12,988 nt of DNA, from the NCBI RefSeq assembly GCF_024708915.1, contig NZ_JANJXQ010000021.1:1-12988 (forward strand), given 5' to 3'. This document shows positions 6,875 to 12,988 of the stretch, in pieces. The notes beneath the pieces are model-generated. The model was given only the letters and a program-made list of their open reading frames with translations, was not told the DNA's origin and did not search any database. Each line of letters begins with the position of its first letter. Position 1 is the first letter of the stretch. The position numbers were made by a program, and so were the translations under genes. Source of the DNA: Thiobacillus sp. Lineage in GTDB: Bacteria; Pseudomonadota; Gammaproteobacteria; Burkholderiales; Thiobacillaceae.

Positions 6875-7965
6875 CGGCAGCCAGCGCGCACTTCGACGAA
6901 GCCGAGGGCGCGCTGATCGTGCGCGGCGACTGGGACGCCGGTTCCGCGCCGGCGCTGCCCGAGCTTGCCGGCAGGCGGGTGCGCGTCCTGGACGGCGCCG
7001 GCATCACCCGCCTCGACACCAACGGCGCCTGGCTGCTGCTCAGCGCGGTCCGCCCGCAGGCGACCGGGCCGCTGCCGGAGCTGCGCGCCTTCCAGCCGCG
7101 GCACCGGGCGATGATCGAGCTGGTGGACCGCAACTGGGCGGCGACGGCGGCCACGCCCGCGCTGCGCCGTGAAGGCGTGTTCGAGTTCGCCGGGCGCGGC
7201 GCCCTCGTGCTGTGGGGGCACCTCGTCGGCCTGCTCGACTTCATCGGCCGCCTCTTCCTCGAGCTGGCGGCGCTGGCCGCACGTCCGGGCCGCTGGCGCT
7301 GGCTCGAATTCGGCGCCCAGGTGCGTGACATCTTCGTCGGCGCGATCCCCATCGTCGCCGGCATGCTTTTTCTCCTGGGCGTGGTGTTCGCCTACCTGCT
7401 CGGCTCGCAGGCCCAGCAATACGGCGCCAGCATCTTCGTCGTCGACGGCCTGTTGCTGGCGATCTTGCGCGAGGTGTCCCCGGTCATCGTCGCCGTCCTG
7501 GTGGCCGGGCGCACCGGCGCCGCCATCACCGCGCAGATCGGCACCATGAAGGTCACCGAGGAAATCGACGCCATCACCACGCTCGGCCTGTCGCCGCTCG
7601 CGGTGCTGGTGGTCCCGCGCATCCTCGCCCTGCTGATCGCGCTGCCGCTGCTGGTGTTCGTCGGCGACATCGCGGGCCTCGCGGGCGGCATGCTGGTGAC
7701 CAAGGCGCAGCTCGACATCTCGTATGCCATGTTCATGGACCGGATGGCCGAGGTGCTGCTGCTGAAGACGCTGCTGGTCGGGCTGGGCAAGGCGCCGGTG
7801 TTCGCCATCTTCATCGGGCTGATCGCCTGCCGCATGGGGCTCTCGGTGACCCGCGACGCGCGCAGCGTCGGTGCCCACACCACGTCGACCGTGGTACAGA
7901 GCCTGGTCGCCATCATCATCCTCAACGCCATTTTCGCCATCATGTTCGTGAAGCTGGAAATCTGA
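6871..7965 (+). CDS. mlaE: MlaE-family permease with N-terminal STAS-like domain
   Basis: This is a 364-residue inner-membrane subunit of an MCE-type phospholipid ABC transporter. Residues 1-95 form a degenerate STAS/MlaB-like domain (ALIVRGDWDAG, VRVLDGAGITRLDTNGAWLL). Residues about 100-364 are the MlaE permease, with FIGRLFLELAAL, five or so membrane helices, the EVSPVIVAVLVAGRTGAAI coupling segment followed by a conserved EEIDAI (VTEEIDAITTLGLSP), and a terminal helix. The permease and its STAS partner are thus one chain, whereas E. coli has separate MlaE and MlaB. ATG overlaps the metA stop by four bases, and its TGA overlaps the mlaF ATG by one base. Confidence 0.93.
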   Translation: MTAASAHFDEAEGALIVRGDWDAGSAPALPELAGRRVRVLDGAGITRLDTNGAWLLLSAVRPQATGPLPELRAFQPRHRAMIELVDRNWAATAATPALRREGVFEFAGRGALVLWGHLVGLLDFIGRLFLELAALAARPGRWRWLEFGAQVRDIFVGAIPIVAGMLFLLGVVFAYLLGSQAQQYGASIFVVDGLLLAILREVSPVIVAVLVAGRTGAAITAQIGTMKVTEEIDAITTLGLSPLAVLVVPRILALLIALPLLVFVGDIAGLAGGMLVTKAQLDISYAMFMDRMAEVLLLKTLLVGLGKAPVFAIFIGLIACRMGLSVTRDARSVGAHTTSTVVQSLVAIIILNAIFAIMFVKLEI

Positions 7966-8735
7966 TGGACGAAGAACCGGTCATCGACGTCCGCGATGTC
8001 TCCACCACGCTGGGCGGACACAGCATCCATCGCGGCCTCAGCCTGTCGGTGGCGCGCGGCGAAGTGGTCGCGCTGATCGGCGGCAGCGGCACCGGAAAAT
8101 CGGTATTGCTGCGCGAGATCATCGGTCTGTTGCGGCCGCAGGCGGGACGCATCGAGCTGTTCGGACAATCGGTGTGGGATGCGACGCCCGCGCAGATGAA
8201 TGCGCTGCGCCGGCGCTTCGGCGTGCTGTTCCAGGATGGTGCGCTGTTCTCCTCCCTCAGTGTGGAGGACAACGTCGCCACCCCGCTGTTCGAGCATACC
8301 GACCTGCCGCACGCCACCTGCCGCCGGCTGGCGCGGCTGAAGCTGGCGCTGGCCGGATTGCCGGCGGACGCCGCCGGCAAACGCCCGAGCGAGCTGTCGG
8401 GCGGCATGCGCAAGCGGGTGGCGCTGGCGCGCGCACTGGCGCTCGACCCGGAATTGCTGTTCCTCGACGAGCCGACGTCCGGCCTCGACCCGATTTCGGC
8501 GCGCGCGTTCGACTCGCTGATCCGGCTGCTGGCCGACAGCCTCGGGCTCACCGTATTCCTTGTCACCCACGACTTGGATACACTGTTTTCGATTATCGAT
8601 CGCGTCATCGTGCTGTCGGATGGCCGCGTGCTCGGCAGCGGAACGCTGGCCGAACTGAAGCATATCGACGATCCGTGGCTGCGCGACTACTTCGCCGCAC
8701 GGGCGCCGAATGGAGAAACCGCGCATGGAAACTGA
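7965..8735 (+). CDS. mlaF: MlaF-family ATP-binding subunit
   Basis: This 256-residue ABC ATPase powers the lipid transporter and sits on the cytoplasmic face. Walker A is GGSGTGKS (39-46), Q-loop Gln90 (VLFQDGALFSS), signature LSGGM (144-148), Walker B LLFLDE (164-169), D-loop SGLD (172-175) and H-loop His202 (LVTHD). The FQDGALFSSLSVEDNV segment is typical of the MlaF branch. All catalytic residues are present. It overlaps mlaE by one base and mlaD by 11 bases (or 26 with the longer mlaD start), consistent with balanced synthesis of a complex. Confidence 0.95.
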   Translation: MDEEPVIDVRDVSTTLGGHSIHRGLSLSVARGEVVALIGGSGTGKSVLLREIIGLLRPQAGRIELFGQSVWDATPAQMNALRRRFGVLFQDGALFSSLSVEDNVATPLFEHTDLPHATCRRLARLKLALAGLPADAAGKRPSELSGGMRKRVALARALALDPELLFLDEPTSGLDPISARAFDSLIRLLADSLGLTVFLVTHDLDTLFSIIDRVIVLSDGRVLGSGTLAELKHIDDPWLRDYFAARAPNGETAHGN

Positions 8736-9672
8736 AGGACGCTACACCCTGGTCGGCACGCTGGTGCTGGCAGTGATCGCGCTGATGGCGCTGGCCATCG
8801 TGTGGTTGGTGGGGGCGGCGGATCAGATTGCGTACCAGACCTACACCATTTATTTCAAGCAGCAGTCGCTCGACGGCCTGGCGGTCGGCAGCCCGGTAAA
8901 AATGCGCGGCATCAAAGTGGGCGTGGTCGACAGCTACCGTTTTGTTCAGGGCGACGACGAGGCCGTCAGCGTCATTGCGCGCATCGACGAGGGCGTACCG
9001 GTACACACGGGCGCCGCGGCTTACATCAAGCGCAATCTGGTCACCGGTATCGCCGCCGTCGAAATCAACAATGGCCCGAGCGACAGTGCCCTGCTGAGCG
9101 AGCTTCCCCGGGACGGGCGCTACCCGGTCATCGCCGAGGGCAGCTCCGATCTCGACAAGGTCGCCACCGCCATCTCGCGGCTGGCGCTCAACGGTGCGCA
9201 GGTGCTGGAAAAAATGAACACGCTGCTGTCGGAAGACAACCAGCATGCCATCAGCCAGACGCTCGCCAACCTCAACGAGCTGTCCGGCCATCTCGCCGCC
9301 AACAAGCAGGGTCTCGACGCCGTGGTACAGGGCATCCGCGACGCCACCGACGAATTCCGCTTCGCTGGCGCCAGCATCGGCCAGGCCGCCACCCGGGCCG
9401 AAGGCAGCATCGTCGGTGTCGGCAACAGCGCCGAGGACGCATTGAAAGAAGCCAGGGTCGCGATGGAAAAGCTGCAACGCGACGCCAGCCTGATTTCCGG
9501 ACAAATCCAGCAGCTCACCGAAACCGGCACGCTGGAAATGACCAATGTCAGCCGCGATGTGCGCACCAGCGCCGACGTGCTGACCACCGCCGGGCAGCGC
9601 CTGTCCAACCCGCGCACCATCCTGTTCGGCCCGGGCCAGCAGCAGCTCGGCCCCGGAGAAAAACTGCCATGA
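8725..9672 (+). CDS. mlaD: MlaD-family MCE protein
   Basis: This is a 315-residue periplasmic subunit anchored by one N-terminal helix (about residues 8-31: YTLVGTLVLAVIALMALAIV). An MCE domain follows (about 37-115: YTIYFKQQSLDGLAVGSPVKM, RGIKVGVVDSYRF, TGIAAVEI), which in the family forms a hexameric ring that carries lipids. A long helical C-terminal region (about 130-290) is typical of MCE proteins that bridge the periplasm. ATG 8725 is preferred because GGAG lies 9 bases upstream; ATG 8710 would add five residues. Its stop overlaps the start of the lipoprotein gene (ATGA). Confidence 0.92.
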   Translation: METEGRYTLVGTLVLAVIALMALAIVWLVGAADQIAYQTYTIYFKQQSLDGLAVGSPVKMRGIKVGVVDSYRFVQGDDEAVSVIARIDEGVPVHTGAAAYIKRNLVTGIAAVEINNGPSDSALLSELPRDGRYPVIAEGSSDLDKVATAISRLALNGAQVLEKMNTLLSEDNQHAISQTLANLNELSGHLAANKQGLDAVVQGIRDATDEFRFAGASIGQAATRAEGSIVGVGNSAEDALKEARVAMEKLQRDASLISGQIQQLTETGTLEMTNVSRDVRTSADVLTTAGQRLSNPRTILFGPGQQQLGPGEKLP

Positions 9673-10274
9673 AAAGACTCCTCGCGCCGGCTATGCTCGC
9701 CCTCACCCTGACGGGCTGCGTCAATTTCGGCGAGCAGCCCAATGCCCCTGCGATGGTGTATTACGTGCTGGCCGACCCTGCTCCTGCGCCCGTTGCCGCC
9801 CCCGTTCGCGGCGGTGCCGTTCCTACCCTGCTGGTGCTCGACACCACCACCGGCAGCTTTTACGACACCGACCAGCTGGTATTCAGCCGCAGCGCCGGCA
9901 CCCGCGGCCAATACCAGTACGCGCGCTGGACCGAGCGCCCCGGCAAGCGCTTTGCCGACCTCATGCGCGCGCGGCTCGACCGCCAGGGCGCCTGGCAGGT
10001 CAGCGCCGCCGGCGGTTATGTGCGCGGCGATGTGCTGCTGGATACGGTATTGATCGAGTTCTACCACGATGCCGCCAGCGAGCCGGGGCAGGTGCGGCTG
10101 GCGCTGCGCGCCGAACTGGTCGATCTGAAGCAGCGCAAGCTGCTGGGGCGGCGCGTCTTCGAGCAGCAGGTGCCGGTGCCGAGCTACGACGCCGCCGGCG
10201 CCGCCGAGGCCTCCAACCTGGCCGTCAGCCGTGCGCTCGACGACCTGACCGCCTGGCTCGCCACGTTTCAATAA
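9669..10274 (+). CDS. PqiC/ABC-type transport auxiliary lipoprotein
   Basis: This is a 201-residue lipoprotein with a lipobox LTLTGC (lipidated Cys17). The residue after the cysteine is not Asp, so sorting to the outer membrane is expected. The body shows the ABC auxiliary (PqiC/DUF330-like) pattern: YYVLADP near the start, VPTLLVLDTTTGSFYDTDQLVFS, YQYARWTERPGKRFADLMRARL, VRGDVLLDTVLIEFYH, VRLALRAELVDLKQRKLLGRR. Such proteins receive the MCE tube at the outer membrane. It ends the operon; the stop is 47 bases before the next gene. No MlaC-like carrier is present, which fits a tube-like rather than shuttle-type system. Confidence 0.88.
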   Translation: MKRLLAPAMLALTLTGCVNFGEQPNAPAMVYYVLADPAPAPVAAPVRGGAVPTLLVLDTTTGSFYDTDQLVFSRSAGTRGQYQYARWTERPGKRFADLMRARLDRQGAWQVSAAGGYVRGDVLLDTVLIEFYHDAASEPGQVRLALRAELVDLKQRKLLGRRVFEQQVPVPSYDAAGAAEASNLAVSRALDDLTAWLATFQ

Positions 10275-10285
10275 ACGCCTACAAT
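10258..10285 (+). promoter_or_regulatory. Candidate promoter before the DUF4426 gene
   Basis: TACAAT at 10280-10285 is a good -10 and TCGCCA at 10258-10263 is a weak -35, with a 16-base spacer. It overlaps the end of the lipoprotein gene. AGAGGAGAG then gives a strong Shine-Dalgarno 7 bases before the ATG at 10322, so this gene may be transcribed both from the operon and from its own promoter. Confidence 0.35.
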
Positions 10286-10321
10286 TCGGATAGCATCGCC
10301 CACGATAAGAGGAGAGTCGCC

Positions 10322-10750
10322 ATGAAACGTCTGCTTGCCGCCCTGTGCCTGAGTTCCATCGCCGTTGCCGCCCATGCCGAAATCTCGCAGAAATTCGGCC
10401 CGCTGGAAATTCACTACAACGCACTCACCACCGACGAGCTGTTGCCCGAGGTCGCGCGCGCCTACAAGATCGAGCGCAGCAAGACACGCGGCCTGGTGAC
10501 GATGTCGGTGCTGAAGCAGAACAAGGTCGGCGTGCCGACGCCGGTTCCGGCCAAGATCGCCGTCTATGCCACCAATCTCAACCAGCAGCTGGGCCACGTG
10601 ACCATGCGCGAAATCAAGGAAGGCACCGCCATTTACTATCTTGGCGAATTCCGTGTCTCCCCGCCGGACACCCTGAAATTCACCGCCAGCGTCGAAGTGG
10701 CGGGCGAGCCCAAGCATGAAATGGTGTTCGAGCAGAAGTTCTACAAGTAA
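10322..10750 (+). CDS. DUF4426 periplasmic protein
   Basis: This 142-residue protein has a signal peptide (MKRLLAALCLSSIAVAAHA, cleavage before E20). The mature domain matches DUF4426: KFGPLEIHYNALTTDELLPE, VARAYKIERSKTRGLVTMSVL, AVYATNLNQQLGHVTMREI, AIYYLGEFRVSPPDTLKFTA. The function of the family is unknown; the small beta-sandwich-like domain is secreted. A strong Shine-Dalgarno lies 7 bases before the ATG. It follows the lipid transporter lipoprotein by 47 bases and is closed by an intrinsic terminator, so it marks the end of the plus-strand block. Confidence 0.87.
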   Translation: MKRLLAALCLSSIAVAAHAEISQKFGPLEIHYNALTTDELLPEVARAYKIERSKTRGLVTMSVLKQNKVGVPTPVPAKIAVYATNLNQQLGHVTMREIKEGTAIYYLGEFRVSPPDTLKFTASVEVAGEPKHEMVFEQKFYK

Positions 10751-10764
10751 GCCCGACTACCCCG

Positions 10765-10792
10765 CAGCCCCGCCAGCCGGGGCTGTTTTTTT
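10765..10792 (+). terminator. Intrinsic terminator after the DUF4426 gene
   Basis: A perfect 8-bp stem (CAGCCCCG/CGGGGCTG) with a five-base loop is followed by seven T residues, 14 bases after the stop codon. It has no A tract on its left side, so it should work only for plus-strand transcription and not for the convergent gene. Confidence 0.92.
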
Positions 10793-10808
10793 GCGTATCG
10801 GTGCCCGT

Positions 10809-11489
10809 TCAGGGGTTCGAGACGGCCGAATGGATCAGCGTCAGCAGCCCCCACGCGCCGAAGCCCGCCACCGTCAGACCGGCGGCGCGGCGCACCCAGA
10901 GTTGCTGCATGAAAGGCTGGAGCTGCCGCGCGAACAGCCCCATGCCCAGCAGGTTCGGCAGGGTGCCGAGACCGAATGCCAGCATCAGCGCCGCACCCGA
11001 GGTGGCGCTGCCGGCCGCCAGCGCCGACACCAGCACCGAGTAGACCAGTCCGCACGGCAGCCAGCCCCAGGCCATGCCCGCCAGTACCGCCTGCGGCAGC
11101 GATTTCACCGGCAACAGTTTCTGGAACAGCGGCTTCACCTTCTTCCACAGCGCGCCGCCGGCGCGCTCGAACACCAGCACCCATTGATTGAAGCCAGCCA
11201 GATACAGCCCGAGCAGGATCATCACCAGCTGCGCCAGCACGAACAGCGCGGTCTGCACCGGCATGAATCCGGCCAGCTTGAGCGTGGCGCCCAGCGCTCC
11301 GGCCAGCGCACCGAACAGCACATAGGACGATACCCGCCCCAGGTTGTAGGCCAGATGCATCCTGAACGGCGGCGTGCTGCCGTCGGCGCGGAAGGAAAAC
11401 GCCGCGACGATGCCGCCGCACATGCCGACGCAATGCACCCCGCCGAGCAGGCCGGCGAGCAGGGCGGTGAGGAGGGAGAATTCGATCAT
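10809..11489 (-). CDS. TauE/SafE (DsbD_2-like) membrane protein
   Basis: This 226-residue integral membrane protein has about six helices. The N-terminal GLLGGVHCVGMCGGIVAAFS (His19, Cys20, Cys24) and the internal WGWLPCGLVYSVL are the paired Cys motifs of the DsbD_2/SafE-like family, found near cytochrome oxidase and copper-handling genes; they suggest metal or thiol transfer across the inner membrane. The exact cargo is unknown. The start at 11489 is supported by the usual family length upstream of HCxGMCGG. The start codon directly touches the poly-A edge of a mobile-element-like repeat, so GGATAAAAAA from that repeat serves as its only ribosome-binding sequence. It converges with the DUF4426 gene. 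Confidence 0.88.
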   Translation of the reverse strand: MIEFSLLTALLAGLLGGVHCVGMCGGIVAAFSFRADGSTPPFRMHLAYNLGRVSSYVLFGALAGALGATLKLAGFMPVQTALFVLAQLVMILLGLYLAGFNQWVLVFERAGGALWKKVKPLFQKLLPVKSLPQAVLAGMAWGWLPCGLVYSVLVSALAAGSATSGAALMLAFGLGTLPNLLGMGLFARQLQPFMQQLWVRRAAGLTVAGFGAWGLLTLIHSAVSNP

Positions 11490-11497
11490 TTTTTTAT

Positions 11498-11524
11498 CCG
11501 CGAAGTACGCGAAGGGACGCGAAG
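11498..11524 (+). repeat. CGCGAAG array, outer left end
   Basis: Three units, CGCGAAGTA, CGCGAAGGGA and CGCGAAG, preceded by seven T residues and ATC, followed by GAAAA. It is identical to 11688-11714, and its poly-T edge meets the SafE start codon. Confidence 0.85.
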
Positions 11525-11540
11525 GAAAATCAGGGAGAAA

Positions 11541-11678
11541 TCATCGGGATTTTACGAGGCGTCGCCAGTCCAGTTTACCGTGGGCGCCGAAGTTGATCAG
11601 CAGGCCTACTGGCAAGCCAGCGGCTTTGAGGTAGTTGATGAGTTGGGCTTTTTCACCTCCTGTCAGCTTGTCCAGCGC
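11541..11678 (-). pseudogene. GxxExxY protein fragment (last 45 residues)
   Basis: The minus-strand sequence reads ALDKLTGGEKAQLINYLK, then AAGLPVGLLINFGAHGKLDW and RRLVKSR, ending at TGA 11541. It matches residues 83-127 of the neighbouring GxxExxY gene with about six amino-acid changes. It lacks the GxxExxY motif and the D...ExK residues, so it cannot be an active nuclease-fold protein. Its upstream end abuts the CGCGAAG array of copy 2, and an open frame runs on through that array to 11756. Most base changes are silent or conservative, which suggests descent from a once-functional, separate copy. Confidence 0.85.
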
Positions 11679-11680
11679 CT

Positions 11681-11867
11681 TTTTTATCCGCGAAGTACGC
11701 GAAGGGACGCGAAGGAAAACCAGAGAGATCATTGGGATTTTACGAGGCGTCGCCATTCAAGTTTTCCGTGGGAGCCAAAGTTGATCAGCAGGCCTACGGG
11801 TAAACCGGCGGCTTTGAGGTAGTTGATGAGTTGGGCTTCCTCGCGTCCTGTCAGCTTGTCCATCGCC
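11681..11867. repeat. Direct repeat copy 2
   Basis: This is the partner of 11491-11679. It carries the inner left CGCGAAG array and the true 3' end of the longer GxxExxY gene. Beyond 11867 the two copies diverge at once, at a short CCTT microhomology. Confidence 0.9.
11688..11714 (+). repeat. CGCGAAG array, inner left end
   Basis: Three CGCGAAG units, with T residues to the left and GAAAA to the right. On the minus strand it lies 14 bases after the GxxExxY stop codon. It is an inverted match to the array at 12135-12161, with two mismatches in 27 bases. Confidence 0.85.
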
Positions 11868-12111
11868 TTGAGTTCGACCAGCACTTTGTCGAAACACAGG
11901 AGATCGCAGACGTAGCCTTTTCCGAGCGGCTGGCCTTTGTAGTGAATCATCAGTTCGCGTTGTGCTTCGAAGGCAATCTCGCGAAGCAAAAACTCTCGCT
12001 CCAGCGCTTCCTGATACACCGCCTCCAGAAATCCTGCCCCAACTCGCGATGCACCTCGATCGCCGCCCCAACAACCGCATAAACCTCCTCCCGAAACACG
12101 AGTTCATCCAT
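11729..12111 (-). pseudogene. GxxExxY family (PD-(D/E)XK fold) protein, frameshifted
   Basis: ATG at 12111 opens MDELVFREEVYAVVGAAIEV then HRELG. After the G run at 12037-12040 the matching frame shifts: a second frame resumes with GFLEAVYQEALEREF and runs to TGA 11729. Adding one G restores a 127-residue protein, the normal family length of about 125. The name-giving motif is G27-F-L-E30-A-V-Y33, and the nuclease-fold residues are Asp70 and Glu80-Leu-Lys82 (YVCDLLCFDKVLVELKA). The family is assigned to the PD-(D/E)XK nuclease superfamily; its role is unknown. The second part alone could start at GTG 12019 (96 residues), losing the N-terminal helix and the motif. AAGGAAGGA lies before 12111 as a Shine-Dalgarno. 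Sequencing error in the homopolymer is possible. Confidence 0.85.
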
Positions 12112-12134
12112 TTCTTGTCCTTCCTTGTTTTTTT

Positions 12135-12161
12135 CTTCGCGCCCCTTCGCGTCCTTCGCGG
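12135..12161 (-). repeat. CGCGAAG array, right end (inverted)
   Basis: Read on the minus strand, the three units are CGCGAAGGA, CGCGAAGGGG and CGCGAAG, edged by seven T residues on one side and seven A residues on the other. It is the inverted partner of the left arrays and lies 24 bases upstream of the GxxExxY start and 12 bases past the AmpG stop. Confidence 0.85.
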
Positions 12162-12172
12162 AAAAAAAGGTT

Positions 12173-12988
12173 TTAAGTCTTCCCCCGCCCCACCAGCCAC
12201 ACCAGCAGCAGCACCGGCACCCCGATCAGCGCCGTGCCGGTGAAGAAATTCGCCCAGCCGAACGCATCGACGAACTCGCCGGAAAAGCCCGCGATGAACT
12301 TGGGTAGCAGCAGCATCACCGAGGTGAACAGCGCGTACTGCGTGGCCGAATAGGCTTGATTCACCAGACTGGAGAGGTAGGCCACGAACGCCGAGGAGGC
12401 GATGCCGGCGGAGAGGTTGTCGGCCGACACCGTGACCACCAGCGCGCTGACGTCGTGCCCGCGCCCGGCCAGCCAGACGAACAGCAGGTTGGTCGCCGCC
12501 GACAGCAGCGCGCCGAGAAACAGCGTGCGCATCACGCCCATGCGCATCACCAGCAGGCCGCCCAGGCCCGCACCCGCAATGGTCATGATCACGCCGTACA
12601 CCTTGGACACGGTTGCGACCTCGTCCTTGGTGAAACCCATCTCCTGATAGAAGGGATTGCTCATCACCCCCATCACCACGTCGGAGATGCGGTAGACCGC
12701 GATCAGCGCCAGCATCAGCAGCGCCTGCCACTTGTAGCGCACGAAGAAATCCACGAAGGGCTGCACGAAGCTCGTCGCCAGCCACGCGCCGAATCCTTGT
12801 TCCGCGATGCGCGGCAGCGGCGCCGCATGCGCCGGCTCGCGGATGATCAGCGTGGTGAGGATGCCGACCGCCATCAGTGCCGCCATCACCGTGTACGCCA
12901 CCTGCCACGGACGGAAGTCGTAGGTCGCCTCGGATGGGTCGACGCTCGCCGCGATCCACAACGCCCCCGCGCCGGCGGTGATCATCGC
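12173..12988 (-). CDS. ampG: AmpG-like MFS muropeptide permease, N-terminus cut by window edge
   Basis: The minus-strand frame is open from the right edge to TAA at 12173, giving the last 271 residues of a membrane protein. It shows MFS helices and AmpG-type blocks: YRISDVVMGVMSNPFYQEMG, GFTKDEVATVSKVYGV, ADNLSAGIASSAFVAYLSSL, NQAYSATQYALFTSVMLLLP and GEFVDAFGWANFFTGTALIG. AmpG imports anhydro-muropeptides for cell-wall recycling across the inner membrane. About seven helices are visible; the N-terminal half lies outside the window. The 3' end is 4 bases from the T tract of the CGCGAAG repeat element, and no independent terminator is seen. Confidence 0.88.
   Translation of the reverse strand, partial: AMITAGAGALWIAASVDPSEATYDFRPWQVAYTVMAALMAVGILTTLIIREPAHAAPLPRIAEQGFGAWLATSFVQPFVDFFVRYKWQALLMLALIAVYRISDVVMGVMSNPFYQEMGFTKDEVATVSKVYGVIMTIAGAGLGGLLVMRMGVMRTLFLGALLSAATNLLFVWLAGRGHDVSALVVTVSADNLSAGIASSAFVAYLSSLVNQAYSATQYALFTSVMLLLPKFIAGFSGEFVDAFGWANFFTGTALIGVPVLLLVWLVGRGKT

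Larger units (their letters stand above)
11491..11679. repeat. Direct repeat copy 1
   Basis: This copy matches 11681-11867 over its whole length with about 17 substitutions and a 2-base gap (about 90% identity by hand alignment); the first 39 bases are identical. It holds one CGCGAAG array and the last 45 codons of a GxxExxY gene. The period is 190 bases. Confidence 0.9.
11490..12172. mobile_element. Putative small element: GxxExxY gene with inverted CGCGAAG repeat ends
   Basis: The interval between the SafE start codon and the AmpG stop holds three arrays of CGCGAAG units: two in one orientation (left ends, 11498-11524 and 11688-11714) and one inverted (right end, 12135-12161), all edged by A/T tracts. 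They bracket a GxxExxY gene and a partial second copy. Base composition drops here: 31 A/T in 60 bases at 11941-12000 against 17 in 60 at 7561-7620. There is no transposase, so it may be mobilised in trans. Target-site duplication could not be shown. Confidence 0.55.

Noticed and set aside
8802..9668. Open frame in front of and in frame with the lipoprotein gene
   Set aside because: It overlaps mlaD in another frame with Arg/Gln/His-rich sequence; the lipoprotein signal peptide and lipobox fix the start at 9669.
11490..12172. CRISPR array
   Set aside because: The repeats are few, occur in both orientations and as short back-to-back units, and they flank coding sequence instead of separating unique spacers of even size. 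No cas gene is present.
11757..12959. 400-residue minus-strand open frame
   Set aside because: It runs across the repeat element and out of frame through ampG and the GxxExxY gene, so it is a chance fusion without domain support.

Overview
The window is about 13 kb of GC-rich DNA from a Gram-negative bacterium. It carries an Mla-type outer-membrane lipid transport operon, YceH, a periplasmic DUF4426 protein and an AmpG-type permease. Gene content, codon use and the MetA subtype suggest a betaproteobacterium, perhaps near Thiobacillus/Nitrosomonadales. The taxon is an inference, since no rRNA or other marker is present.

Layout. (1) 1-2013, minus strand: a tight four-gene set transcribed leftward, with a YbhB/PEBP-like protein, an exported cupredoxin, a DUF1571/LolA-like protein and an SRPBCC protein cut by the left edge. 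(2) 2160-2834, minus: YceH (DUF480), divergent from a small two-helix LapA-like membrane protein (2940-3388, plus) that carries an apparent 1-nt frameshift. (3) 3402-4785, minus: an exported nitroreductase followed by an unrecognised 239-residue protein. (4) 4921-10274, plus: six genes, of which all neighbours overlap: a P-loop ATPase, MetA, a STAS-MlaE permease, the MlaF ATPase, the MlaD MCE protein and a PqiC-like lipoprotein. The last four form one lipid ABC importer/exporter spanning inner membrane to outer membrane. (5) 10322-10750, plus: a DUF4426 periplasmic protein with a clear intrinsic terminator. (6) 10809-11489, minus: a TauE/SafE (DsbD_2-like) membrane protein. (7) 11490-12172: a low-GC island made of a GxxExxY-family (PD-(D/E)XK nuclease fold) gene bracketed by inverted CGCGAAG-repeat arrays, plus a diverged partial second copy. 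(8) 12173-12988, minus: the C-terminal part of an AmpG-like MFS permease cut by the right edge.

The most unusual part is region 7. A small nuclease-family gene sits between about 40-bp inverted repeats, each built of three CGCGAAG units. The unit fits exactly between the SafE start codon and 4 nt past the AmpG stop, and a 190-bp tandem copy holds only the end of a second GxxExxY gene. It looks like a small, probably non-autonomous mobile unit that has inserted or recombined more than once. The full-length copy is itself frameshifted in a short G run just before the signature motif. A second repeat of note is a 7-bp tandem array (CAGGNNN) at the ATPase/metA junction, which forms the end of one gene and the ribosome-binding region of the next.
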